Below, piece after piece: positions 16,605 to 25,830 of a stretch of 64,000 nt of DNA. The notes under the pieces are model-generated. The model saw only the letters and a program-made list of their open reading frames with translations, did not search any database and was not told the DNA's origin. The stretch's first letter is position 1. Each line of letters starts with the position of its first letter. The translations under genes and the position numbers were made by a program. The stretch is from Bog-950 sp964631835 (GTDB lineage: Bacteria; Bacteroidota; Bacteroidia; Chitinophagales; LD1). The DNA is taken from positions 1-64,000 of the forward strand of contig CAZWAD010000003.1 of assembly GCA_964631835.1 (NCBI GenBank), written 5' to 3'.

Positions 16605-16776
16605 GTGAGGACAGTTTGTTACGGCTAAAAGCAGGTTCAAAGGGTCAAAAGGAGAGATAAATGGGTTTGAATGAAACTGGCGTTTCGATGTATCACAAGC
16701 TCGCAGCATTTACAAGCCTGTCTGAACTTTAAAAGTGGAAACGCGATAAAGGGAGAAAAAATGAACCGGAAGTATT

Positions 16777-19635
16777 TTACCTGCTCAGCATCATACTCTT
16801 CTTCTTATACAAATCGCGGAACCAGGGGTCGTACAAATCTTTAATAAAGCGGATGGCTTCACCGGTTGATTTCATTTCGGGTCCCAGCTCGCGGCTTACA
16901 CCGGGGAATTTGTCGAAACTGAAAACCGGTTCTTTAATAGCATAACCAATCAGGCGTTTGAAGTAAGTAAAGTCCTTAATCTTATTTACCCCCAGCATTA
17001 CCTTGGTAGCATAGTTCAGATAAGGTATGCCATACGCTTTGCAAATAAAAGGAGTAGTGCGGCTGGCACGTGGGTTAGCTTCAATCACATATACCTTCTC
17101 ATCCTTAATAGCAAACTGAATGTTAATCAATCCGCGGATGTTGAGCGCCTTGGCAATTCTGCGGGTGTAGTCGCGCATGTCGTGCTGCACTTTTTCGCTC
17201 AGGTTGTATGGCGGAAGCATGGCGTTGCTGTCGCCACTGTGAATGCCTGCCGGCTCTACGTGCTCCATTACGCCCATAATTTCCACCTGCTCTCCATCGT
17301 AAATGGCATCAATCTCGGCTTCTTCCGCGCGGTCAAGGAAATGGTCAATAAGGATATTGTTATCGGGAAAAAATTTCAGAATCTTCACCACCGCCTTTGT
17401 CAGTTCTTCATCGTTAATAACAATACGCATACGCTGCCCGCCCAACACATACGAAGGGCGAACTAACACCGGGTAGCCCACTTTGTGCGCCACTTCCAGT
17501 GCTTCTTCGGCATTTTTTGCAGCACCGTAATTCGGGTAGGGAATATCAAGCTCTTTCAGCATATCGCTGAAACGCTCGCGGTCTTCGGCTATGTCCATCG
17601 CATCGAAAGAGCTGCCAATAATTTTTATTCCGGTTTCTTCTAAGTTGCGGGAAAGTTTTAAAGCGGTTTGCCCGCCAAGCTGAACAATAACGCCTTCGGG
17701 TTTTTCGTGTTCAATCAACTCGCGCAGGTGCTCCCAGAATACCGGCTCGAAATAAAGTTTATCGGCAATGTCGGGGTCGGTAGAAACAGTTTCCGGATTG
17801 CAGTTCATCATGATGGCTTCGAAGCCCGCTTCGCGGATAGCGAGAACACCGTGCACACAGCAGTAATCAAATTCAATACCCTGCCCGATGCGGTTGGGTC
17901 CGCTTCCGAGCACAATCACTTTTTTCTTTTCAGAAACGGGGCTTTCGTTGGTTTCCAAACGGGTGTTGGTGGAAGAGGGTTTTTCGAATGAAGAATAGTA
18001 GTAAGGGGTTTGTGCCGCGAACTCTGCCGCGCAGGTGTCAACCAGTTTATAAATTCTGCGTATGCCGAGTTCCTTTGTGCGGTAATTGTAAACCTCATCC
18101 TCGGTTGATTGGGTAAGATAAGCAATCTGCAAATCGGAATATCCCTTCTCCTTCAGGGCGAACATTTCATCAGTGCCTATCTCGTTCAGTTCTTTTTTTC
18201 GTGTGGCGCGCTCGGTTTCTACTAGCTCCATAATCTGGTTCAGGAACCAGGGGTCAATTTTGGTGATGTCCTGAATAGATTTTAAAGGCACACCGAGTTT
18301 CAAGGCATCATAAATACGGAAAACTCTGTCCCACGAAGCTACTTTAACACCTTGCAGCATATCATCGGGGCTCACCCATTGTTTGCCGTCAGCACCCAGG
18401 CCAATGCGGTTGTTTTCCAGCGATTGACAGGCTTTCTGCAAGGCTTCCTGGAAACTTCTTCCTATAGCCATTACTTCACCAACGGCTTTCATCTGCAAGC
18501 CGAGCGAATCATCGCAGCCCGTAAACTTGTCGAAGTTCCACCGCGGGATTTTTACAATAACATAATCCAGTGCAGGCTCAAAAAATGCTGAAGTGGTTTT
18601 AGTGATTTGATTTTTCAGTTCATCGAGCCGGTAGCCGATAGCCAGTTTGGCGGCAATCTTGGCAATCGGGTAACCGGTTGCCTTGCTCGCCAGCGCTGAT
18701 GAACGCGACACCCGCGGGTTCATTTCAATGGAAATAATGTCTTCGGTAACAGGGTCAATTGAAAACTGAATGTTGCAGCCTCCGGCAAAACCCGGCAGGT
18801 CGCAAATCATGTTCTTGGCATAATCGCGCATGCGCTGGTAAGCGGTGTCGCTCAAAGTCATGGCAGGCGCTACAGTAATGGAGTCGCCCGTATGAATGCC
18901 CATCGGGTCGAAATTTTCTACCGTACAGATAACCACAAAATTTCCGGCAATGTCTTTCATCACTTCCAGCTCAAATTCTTTCCAGCCGAGCACTGCTTTC
19001 TCCACAAGAACTTCATGAACCGGTGATGCCTCTAATCCGCGCTGAAGTTTTTCGTCAAATTCTTCTTTGGTATGCACAAAACTTCCACCGGTGCCGCCCA
19101 GGGTAAACGAAGGGCGAATTACAAGCGGAAAACCTATTTGCTGTGCCGCTTCTTTTCCTTCAAGGAAAGAGTTGCAGGTAATTCCTTTAGCCACTCCTAT
19201 TCCCAATTCAATCATCCACTTGCGGTACTCTTCGCGGTCTTCGGTTTTCTGAATGGCCTTTGAATCAGCACCAAGAACCTGCACTCCGTATTTTTTCCAA
19301 ATGCCGAGGTCGTTTGCCTCCATGTAAAGGTTGAGGGCGGTTTGCCCGCCCATCGTGGGAAGAACCGAATCAATTACGTGTCCGCGCTCTTTCTGCTCAT
19401 CAAGAATTTTCACGATGCTATCAATCGAAATGGGAAGCAGGTAAACGTTGTCAGCCACAACCGGGTCGGTCATGATTGTTGCAGGGTTGGAATTGAGCAA
19501 CGTTACTTCAATACCTTCTTCACGAACCGAGCGTGCGGCTTGTGAGCCGGAGTAATCAAACTCGCAGGCTTGTCCGATAATAATAGGTCCCGAGCCGATG
19601 ATGAGGGTGTGCTTGATTGCAGGGTTTTTAGGCAT
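16777..19635 (-). CDS. carB: Carbamoyl-phosphate synthase large subunit
   Basis: 952 aa. Two ATP-grasp synthetase halves are visible (N-half with PSFTLGGTGGS and EMNPRVSRSSALASKATGYPIA; C-half with PSYVLGGQRMRIV and EANPRASRTTPFICKAYG), joined by the oligomerisation region. It makes carbamoyl phosphate from bicarbonate, glutamine-derived ammonia (via CarA) and ATP for pyrimidines and arginine. The protein stops at DLYKKKSMMLSR, so the C-terminal MGS-like allosteric domain of about 120 aa found in the 1073-aa E. coli enzyme is missing. The ending appears natural rather than truncated, since no frame continues. Confidence 0.95.
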   Translation of the reverse strand: MPKNPAIKHTLIIGSGPIIIGQACEFDYSGSQAARSVREEGIEVTLLNSNPATIMTDPVVADNVYLLPISIDSIVKILDEQKERGHVIDSVLPTMGGQTALNLYMEANDLGIWKKYGVQVLGADSKAIQKTEDREEYRKWMIELGIGVAKGITCNSFLEGKEAAQQIGFPLVIRPSFTLGGTGGSFVHTKEEFDEKLQRGLEASPVHEVLVEKAVLGWKEFELEVMKDIAGNFVVICTVENFDPMGIHTGDSITVAPAMTLSDTAYQRMRDYAKNMICDLPGFAGGCNIQFSIDPVTEDIISIEMNPRVSRSSALASKATGYPIAKIAAKLAIGYRLDELKNQITKTTSAFFEPALDYVIVKIPRWNFDKFTGCDDSLGLQMKAVGEVMAIGRSFQEALQKACQSLENNRIGLGADGKQWVSPDDMLQGVKVASWDRVFRIYDALKLGVPLKSIQDITKIDPWFLNQIMELVETERATRKKELNEIGTDEMFALKEKGYSDLQIAYLTQSTEDEVYNYRTKELGIRRIYKLVDTCAAEFAAQTPYYYSSFEKPSSTNTRLETNESPVSEKKKVIVLGSGPNRIGQGIEFDYCCVHGVLAIREAGFEAIMMNCNPETVSTDPDIADKLYFEPVFWEHLRELIEHEKPEGVIVQLGGQTALKLSRNLEETGIKIIGSSFDAMDIAEDRERFSDMLKELDIPYPNYGAAKNAEEALEVAHKVGYPVLVRPSYVLGGQRMRIVINDEELTKAVVKILKFFPDNNILIDHFLDRAEEAEIDAIYDGEQVEIMGVMEHVEPAGIHSGDSNAMLPPYNLSEKVQHDMRDYTRRIAKALNIRGLINIQFAIKDEKVYVIEANPRASRTTPFICKAYGIPYLNYATKVMLGVNKIKDFTYFKRLIGYAIKEPVFSFDKFPGVSRELGPEMKSTGEAIRFIKDLYDPWFRDLYKKKSMMLSR

Positions 19636-19784
19636 CTTTTGCTGCGGATTTCGATGTCAGGTTTCAGAATTGAAACCTAAGTGCGCCCGCGGTTGGGGTG
19701 CGAATATAAGAAAGCAACCCAATTACCGAATGTGGGGAAGTGAGGATAAAGGCAGTTTCAGAAGTGCATATTCGCACTTTGTTT

Positions 19785-20945
19785 ATGTTAACTCCGCTAG
19801 TAATCATCTCAATAGGCTTTTCTGCTTTTTATTTTTTAATGGCGGTGTACTTATCGGCAGGCTGGCTGAAACTTAAAAAAGCAGAAAAAAAAGAAACCGG
19901 GAAACCGCAACCGCAGTTACCTTTTGTTTCCATCATTATTCCAGTAAGGAATGAGAGTGAATGTATCAGAGCCTGCCTGGAATCGGTTCTCAAACAAAAC
20001 TATCCGCAGGAATTATTTGAGGTTATTGTGATTGATGATTATTCCACCGATTCCACCTTGCGCATTGCCCGGGAGTTCGAAACTAAAAACTTACTGGTGC
20101 TTGACCTTCAGCAATACCTGGGTAATCCCGGAGAGTATGTACCTAACAAGAAGAAAGCAATCGCGCTGGGAATAAAAAATTCAAAAGGCGATTTGATTAT
20201 TACCACCGATGGAGATTGTACGCGTGGTGAAAACTGGCTGAGCGCTATGGTGAACCACTATATGTGTAATAGTTTTAAACTACTTACCGGCCCGGTGACT
20301 GTAAAGCCGGCCCGGAATCCGTTCGCCTGGTTTCAGCAGTTGGATGTACTTAATCTTTCAGCAATTGGAGGAGCTACTATGCGTAGTGGATTTCCTACTA
20401 TGTGCAATGGAGCTAACCTGATGTATTCGAAACAAACTTTCCTTGATGTTGAAGGATTTAAAGGTAATCATGAAGTGCCAAGCGGTGATGACATTTTCCT
20501 GATGCAAAAAGTAAACGCGCGTTTTCCGGGCTCCATCGGTTATGTAAAAAATTTCGATGCCTGTGTATTTACCAAGGCCGAGAAATCAATAGGTGGATTT
20601 ATTTCGCAGCGCATTCGCTGGGTTTCTAAATCAAAGAAGTTTATTGACCTAAGGACAATCCCGTTTCTTTTTTTTGTTTACGTTTTTCATCTGCTTATCA
20701 TAGTTAACGGCATTGTTGCCGTTTTTCGAATTACGGAGATGAGCTGGCTGCCACTTGCCATAACAGGAGGTGTAAAGCTTTTTGCAGATTTACTGTTCAA
20801 TGTTCCCGTCACAATTTTCTTTCGTAAATGGTATATGCTTTTACTTTTACCATTTACTGAAGTTTTCTATTTGTTGTATGTGCCGTTAATCGGCTTGATG
20901 AGCTTAAGCGGAAGATATCGCTGGAAAGGAAGATTGGTTAAGTAG
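19785..20945 (+). CDS. Glycosyltransferase family 2, membrane-bound
   Basis: 386 aa from the ATG at 19785; an upstream in-frame GTG at 19740 would add 15 poorly fitting residues. An N-terminal membrane helix is followed by a GT-A domain with FVSIIIPVRNES, VIDDYSTDS, TTDGDCTR and the processive-type QRIRWVSK (QxxRW). Two or three membrane helices end the protein. It is likely to build a surface polysaccharide from a nucleotide sugar; the sugar is unknown. Confidence 0.87.
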   Translation: MLTPLVIISIGFSAFYFLMAVYLSAGWLKLKKAEKKETGKPQPQLPFVSIIIPVRNESECIRACLESVLKQNYPQELFEVIVIDDYSTDSTLRIAREFETKNLLVLDLQQYLGNPGEYVPNKKKAIALGIKNSKGDLIITTDGDCTRGENWLSAMVNHYMCNSFKLLTGPVTVKPARNPFAWFQQLDVLNLSAIGGATMRSGFPTMCNGANLMYSKQTFLDVEGFKGNHEVPSGDDIFLMQKVNARFPGSIGYVKNFDACVFTKAEKSIGGFISQRIRWVSKSKKFIDLRTIPFLFFVYVFHLLIIVNGIVAVFRITEMSWLPLAITGGVKLFADLLFNVPVTIFFRKWYMLLLLPFTEVFYLLYVPLIGLMSLSGRYRWKGRLVK

Positions 20946-20965
20946 TTTTTTGAATCACTGATTTA

Positions 20966-22123
20966 ATGAATGAAGTAAAGTCTACATCGCTAAATGAAAA
21001 AGCCTGGCGCAGGCTGAAGCGAAACAAAAGCGCCATGTTCGGACTTGGGGTGATTGTATTTGCAGTGTTGCTTTCCTTATTGGCTTATGTTGTTGCTCCC
21101 GATAATTCTCCTTCCGCCAACGAACAGATTCTGCAACTTGAAACACATCCTCCGGGGTTTAAGATTTATATTCTGAAAAAAAGAAAAGAAGGATTTACCA
21201 AAAACGGATTTGCCGAAGGAGTTATCAGCGGGTTCACCAAAAATTATTCACCCATACCTGTTATAGATTTTAAATTCGGGAAAGACTCATTGCAGTTTAC
21301 AGAATACCGGGGGCGAAGCTTTAAACCGGAAGAAAGAATACTGCCATATTCTGAAATCCTCGGAAATGAATTCAACGATTTAAAACCCGAAGAGAGAAAA
21401 ATCCTCGTTGACCAGTGCCAGATTATTGAAAAAAAGTATTGGCTGGGCACCGATAAATTCGGGAGAGATATTTTATCAAGGTTAATCATTGGCGTACGCG
21501 TTTCTCTCTCTGTGGGTTTGATATCCGTTGTTATTTCTCTTTTCATAGGTATTATTTTAGGAGCGCTTGCCGGATATTTCAGAGGAGTTATTGACGAAGC
21601 CATCATGTTTGTGATAAATGTATTCTGGAGCATTCCTACTTTGTTACTTGCTATGGGGCTTTACATCAGTGCGGGCAGTTTGATTGAAAATAAATTAGTG
21701 ATGATTTTTATTGCTGTTGGTTTAACCATGTGGGTAGAAGTAGCTCGTATTGTCCGCGGGCAGTTTATTTCTATACGCGAACAGGAATTTGTAAGTGCGG
21801 CCAAGAGCTTGGGGTTTGGTGATGTGCGAATTATCTTCCGGCATATTCTTCCCAATATTCTCGGACCGGTGATTGTGGTTGCGTGTGCAAATTTTGCCAG
21901 TGCCATTTTGATTGAGTCAGGGTTAAGCTACATCGGCTTGGGAATTCAGCCGCCCGCGCCCAGTTGGGGCAGCATGCTTAATGAGTACAAGGATTTCATT
22001 GATACGAACAAAGCATATCTTGCTCTTTTTCCAGGTTTAGCAATTATGCTCATGGTGCTTGCGTTTAATTTGCTGGGTAATGGCTTGCGCGATGCCTTGG
22101 ATGTAAAAGGGCAAACGGAGTAG
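20966..22123 (+). CDS. ABC transporter permease, OppC/DppC type
   Basis: 385 aa. A cytoplasmic lead and first membrane helix (about 24-46) are followed by a roughly 110-residue periplasmic insert, then YWLGTDKFGRDILSRLIIGVRVSL and five more helices with the EAA loop EFVSAAKSLGFGDVRIIFRHILPN. It belongs to the dipeptide/oligopeptide importer family. No partner permease, ATPase or binding protein lies nearby, so it must work with subunits encoded elsewhere. Confidence 0.9.
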   Translation: MNEVKSTSLNEKAWRRLKRNKSAMFGLGVIVFAVLLSLLAYVVAPDNSPSANEQILQLETHPPGFKIYILKKRKEGFTKNGFAEGVISGFTKNYSPIPVIDFKFGKDSLQFTEYRGRSFKPEERILPYSEILGNEFNDLKPEERKILVDQCQIIEKKYWLGTDKFGRDILSRLIIGVRVSLSVGLISVVISLFIGIILGALAGYFRGVIDEAIMFVINVFWSIPTLLLAMGLYISAGSLIENKLVMIFIAVGLTMWVEVARIVRGQFISIREQEFVSAAKSLGFGDVRIIFRHILPNILGPVIVVACANFASAILIESGLSYIGLGIQPPAPSWGSMLNEYKDFIDTNKAYLALFPGLAIMLMVLAFNLLGNGLRDALDVKGQTE

Positions 22124-22167
22124 GTTCAGATTTTAAATAATAGATTTAACTCGCATTTCGCGAATGT

Positions 22168-23430
22168 ATGTCAGACCAAAAAGAATTTTCCGAGATTGAT
22201 TTTTTTAAAAAGCGGCTTAATTCAACCGAACGACAGCTTTCCGTAAAACAGTTACAGATTGATTCATTGCTTGACATTACCCGTGCGGTAAATGGCAATC
22301 TTCCAATCACTGCTCTTGCACGTATCTACGAAAATATTCTTCACGCGCAACTTGGAGTTAAAAAAGTGGCCCTGTTTATCAAAGAAACCGATGACACCTG
22401 GATTTGCATAACACCCGGAGATATGCCAGGAAGTGTATTGAATTATGATGTGGAGGTAAAATTTTCTCTGGTTACTCAAACCACACCGGTTGCTGCGATT
22501 GGTGATGAGGCACTAAAGGATTTTGAATCACTCATTCCTGTTGTTCATCAGAAAAGGCCGGTGGGTTATGCACTGGTTGGAGCGTTTGGAAATGAGCAAA
22601 GTGATACTAAAGGAGAAAAGCTAAAGTTTATCCAAACTATCACGAACATTATTGTAGTAGCCAATGAGAACAAAAAACTGGTAAAAAATCAGATTGACCA
22701 GTTAGTAATGCAGCGCGAGTTGAAACTTGCAGCTGACATGCAGAATCTGCTTGTACCTTCAAAACTTCCGAATGATGATAAGATTGAGATAGCAGCTTTC
22801 TATAAACCACATCAGAATATTGGCGGTGATTACTACGACTTTGTTCAGATTTCAGATGATGAAATAGCTTTTTGTGTGAGCGATATTTCCGGAAAAGGAA
22901 TTCCAGCCGCAATACTGATGGCAAACTTTCAGGCAAACATGCGCACCCTGCTTACACTTAATTACACACTTAAGGAATTTATTGACGTATTAAACCGCAA
23001 AGTGCAGCAAATTACAAAAGGAGAAAAATTCATTACGCTATTTATTGCTACCTATAACTATGCAACGCGAACACTTACTTATGTTAATGCCGGACACAAT
23101 CCTTCTATTTTGTTCAGCAATGGAGAAATTCAAATGCTTGAAAAAGGAAGTACCATTCTCGGCATGTTCGATAGACTTCCGCAAATTGACTTCGGAGAGG
23201 TTCAGCTTGAACCCTGTTCAATTCTTGTGAATTATACCGATGGTTTATCAGAAGCAACCAACAAAGATGGTAAGCTTTTTGAGGAGGAAGGGCTGGTTCA
23301 GTTTATTCATAAAAATCACTCCCTGCCGCTTACCGATTTTAACACCAAATTGATTGACCAGGTAATTGCCTTTAAGCAGGATACTGATTTTGATGATGAT
23401 ATAACCTTGTTAACTCTTCGCTTTAAGTGA
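22168..23430 (+). CDS. GAF-SpoIIE PP2C-type serine phosphatase
   Basis: 420 aa cytoplasmic protein: a short N-terminal coiled coil, a GAF-like sensor domain (about 35-170), a linker helix LVMQRELKLAADMQNLLVPS, and a SpoIIE/RsbU phosphatase domain with NIGGDYYDFVQI, CVSDISGKGIPAAILMA, YVNAGHNPSILF, LVNYTDGLSEATN and DDDITLLTLR. The acidic metal ligands are present. Such proteins dephosphorylate anti-anti-sigma (STAS) factors; no STAS or anti-sigma gene is adjacent. Its end overlaps the convergent ligase-like gene by 21 bp. Confidence 0.92.
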   Translation: MSDQKEFSEIDFFKKRLNSTERQLSVKQLQIDSLLDITRAVNGNLPITALARIYENILHAQLGVKKVALFIKETDDTWICITPGDMPGSVLNYDVEVKFSLVTQTTPVAAIGDEALKDFESLIPVVHQKRPVGYALVGAFGNEQSDTKGEKLKFIQTITNIIVVANENKKLVKNQIDQLVMQRELKLAADMQNLLVPSKLPNDDKIEIAAFYKPHQNIGGDYYDFVQISDDEIAFCVSDISGKGIPAAILMANFQANMRTLLTLNYTLKEFIDVLNRKVQQITKGEKFITLFIATYNYATRTLTYVNAGHNPSILFSNGEIQMLEKGSTILGMFDRLPQIDFGEVQLEPCSILVNYTDGLSEATNKDGKLFEEEGLVQFIHKNHSLPLTDFNTKLIDQVIAFKQDTDFDDDITLLTLRFK

Positions 23431-24849
23431 ACGACTCCGGATATCTGCTGCTGCAAGAAGTGCAACTCCGATAAAAAAGAATGGACCAACTTTATCCGTT
23501 TCGAGCATGTCGCTTAATGAAAGATTCACATAAACCATAGCAAGCATAAGCAGAAGAAACATAACGACTTTTTTGCCCTCCTCGTTTTTCATCCGGTGAT
23601 AAATTTTTTCTCCGTAAATAAATATTACAGCAGTAAAAAAAAGAAAAACGGTTAACCCGATAATTCCCTGCTCTGTAATCAGCAAAAGCGGATAGTTGTG
23701 TGCTGTTGAACCTTCGGGGTTATCGCTCACGTAAGTTTCAAAACTGGTTATAGTATAACTCTTATAATAAGGATTAAATTTGCCGGGACCAAACCCAAAC
23801 CACGGCCGGTCCTGAAACATTTTTGTTGCAGCCACCCACCGGTAAACCCGCTCCATACTGCTCACATCTTTTCCTTCAAACGTAGAAGAAAGGTGCTTCC
23901 CGAACTCATCATGAATAATTGTTTCTTCATAACTTGGAGCAAACTTCAGGTAAGTATTGTTTGTAAATAAATAAGTTAACCCTGCCGCAGTTCCAATGAA
24001 AATGAAAACAAAAACCGGTTTCATCAATTTATGTTTCACAACAAAATAGAAAGGAATGATAAGAAGCAAAGCGAGGTAACAAGTACGCGTGTAGGAAAGA
24101 TAAACGGAAGCTATATAAAGTAAAACAGAAAATGTTAGCAGCCGTTTTTTAAAACTTCCGCTTGCATATTGACCTCTTGCCCAAAGAATGAACGGAAAAA
24201 AAACGGAGAGGATTGCGGCATAATTCACATGGTTGCGGAAAAACGGATACATAGGTTTATTGATTTCATCGAATGAAAAATTCTGCATTCCATGACGAAC
24301 AATCACCTGAATGACCATCAGTGTAAGCGGAATGTAAATACACCAGAATGCAGTCTTTAAATCTTCTTTGGTTTTTAAAACTACCGAAGTAAGAATGCAG
24401 AAAGTAGTCATGTACCAAATCTTTGCGGCAAAAACCTTAAAGGAAATAAGCGAGTCAACAGAAGTGAACGATGTAACAAAAATCCAAAATAGGTGAACGA
24501 TTAATGCAACTATTAAAATATTTCCGAAAAAACCTGTGGGAATGGATTTGTAACTTGTAAGAACAAAAATCAGGGTAACAAACATCAGCCCAATCATCAG
24601 CGGCTCATCGGGCAAATCGGTGCCCAGTGAACCCGAAAAAGAATATTCAATGGAGAAAGGAATTGTTGAAAGAAGCAGAAAGTAAAGCGCTTTGAAATTG
24701 ATGATTGCAAGATATGCTATGAGTAAACCGAAGGGTACAAGTGAGAAGTAATACAGTTCGGTTTTAAAAGCCACAAGCACTGAAATGATAGTTGCAGTTC
24801 CCAGAAATGCGAACGCACTGATTTCTGTTTTGTCAATAGCGCGGTTCAA
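23410..24849 (-). CDS. O-antigen ligase / polymerase-like membrane protein (Wzy_C)
   Basis: 479 aa with about 12 hydrophobic segments and a large periplasmic loop in the second half, containing RVYRWVAATKMFQDRPWFGFGPGKF and TAHNYPLLLITEQGIIGL, typical of the Wzy_C ligase/polymerase superfamily. It would join or polymerise lipid-linked polysaccharide repeats on the periplasmic face. It follows the Wzz-like gene by 1 bp. Confidence 0.87.
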   Translation of the reverse strand: MNRAIDKTEISAFAFLGTATIISVLVAFKTELYYFSLVPFGLLIAYLAIINFKALYFLLLSTIPFSIEYSFSGSLGTDLPDEPLMIGLMFVTLIFVLTSYKSIPTGFFGNILIVALIVHLFWIFVTSFTSVDSLISFKVFAAKIWYMTTFCILTSVVLKTKEDLKTAFWCIYIPLTLMVIQVIVRHGMQNFSFDEINKPMYPFFRNHVNYAAILSVFFPFILWARGQYASGSFKKRLLTFSVLLYIASVYLSYTRTCYLALLLIIPFYFVVKHKLMKPVFVFIFIGTAAGLTYLFTNNTYLKFAPSYEETIIHDEFGKHLSSTFEGKDVSSMERVYRWVAATKMFQDRPWFGFGPGKFNPYYKSYTITSFETYVSDNPEGSTAHNYPLLLITEQGIIGLTVFLFFTAVIFIYGEKIYHRMKNEEGKKVVMFLLLMLAMVYVNLSLSDMLETDKVGPFFFIGVALLAAADIRSRSLKAKS

Positions 24850-24850
24850 T

Positions 24851-25795
24851 TTAAAGTTGCTTTTTTATTTCACGGATTTGTTCAATGAGCAGAACTCCGA
24901 TTACTGAAACAAAACCGGTAATCAGTACAGTAAGAAACGTCACCAACCAACGCACCGGCTTCTCTCTCCTATCGGAAGGAACCGCCTGCTCCAAAACGTA
25001 AAGCGAAGTTTCGCTGTTCTTTAATGAAACCTCCAGTTGCCCGCTAATGTTGATGAGATTATTTAATTCGCGGGTAGCGTTATTTTGTTTAGATAAAATG
25101 GCTTTGTATAACTGAACTGCCCGATAATCATTGCCGTCAACAAGCACTGTACCGTCCGCACCGGTTGAAACTTTTATTTTGTATTGCTGACCAAGAGAAG
25201 CAAGAGTATCAGAATACTGGTAGACATTTTTTTGAAGCTCTGCTATCTGTGCCTGGATGGCATCATAAGTTTTCTGCTTCGAGTCATTCACATGAACTTT
25301 ATTTAGCTCATCTACTTTACTTACGATTACATTCACGATGGAAGCGGCTAATTTTGTGTCCGTATCATACAGCGATATTTCCACCGCATCTCGCTCGGTT
25401 TTTATAGCCTTATATTTTTTTTCAAACTTTTTGCGCACCATCGTTTTCCAGTATTTCTTACCGGTGTCAATTTTGTAATGTTCTGCCATACTGAATGAAT
25501 CAATAACAAAATCAATAACAGGATTGGAGTTAGCGATAGTTAGAATGCGGTTGACATCAGCCTTGGTTCCGAAATATTCCACCTGCACCGAAACATCAGT
25601 ATTAAAAATAGCCGCACGGTCGGTAAGAGCCTGGTTGGTTGGATAAATTGTACTCCAGGAAAGATACCACTCGTCCATAACAAAAACTGAAAATATGGCA
25701 GCTGTAACTCCTGAAACAACTGTCAGTGCCAGTATATGGTTCCTCCATTTTAATATTATACGTATGGTAGCTATTAGATTAAATTCTTTATCCAT
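24851..25795 (-). CDS. Wzz-like chain length determinant protein
   Basis: 314 aa with the Wzz topology: N-terminal membrane helix (about 19-40), a long periplasmic coiled-coil region (about 130-260) and a C-terminal helix (about 280-302) followed by IEQIREIKKQL. There is no cytoplasmic tyrosine-kinase domain. It sets polysaccharide chain length together with the adjacent polymerase. It lies 35 bp after the flippase gene. Confidence 0.85.
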   Translation of the reverse strand: MDKEFNLIATIRIILKWRNHILALTVVSGVTAAIFSVFVMDEWYLSWSTIYPTNQALTDRAAIFNTDVSVQVEYFGTKADVNRILTIANSNPVIDFVIDSFSMAEHYKIDTGKKYWKTMVRKKFEKKYKAIKTERDAVEISLYDTDTKLAASIVNVIVSKVDELNKVHVNDSKQKTYDAIQAQIAELQKNVYQYSDTLASLGQQYKIKVSTGADGTVLVDGNDYRAVQLYKAILSKQNNATRELNNLINISGQLEVSLKNSETSLYVLEQAVPSDRREKPVRWLVTFLTVLITGFVSVIGVLLIEQIREIKKQL

Positions 25796-25830
25796 GCTAG
25801 TTTCTTTATAGGTGTTAAATGTAAAATTAT

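Noticed and set aside
16419..16709. 96-codon minus-strand frame with heptapeptide repeat
   Set aside because: Its repeated part is the 21-bp array, whose conserved feature is a DNA dyad; the rest looks unlike a protein. Kept only as an alternative reading.
20966..22123. OppC-type permease as part of the polysaccharide export system
   Set aside because: The sequence is clearly of the peptide importer type; its position among glycan genes is not enough to reassign it.
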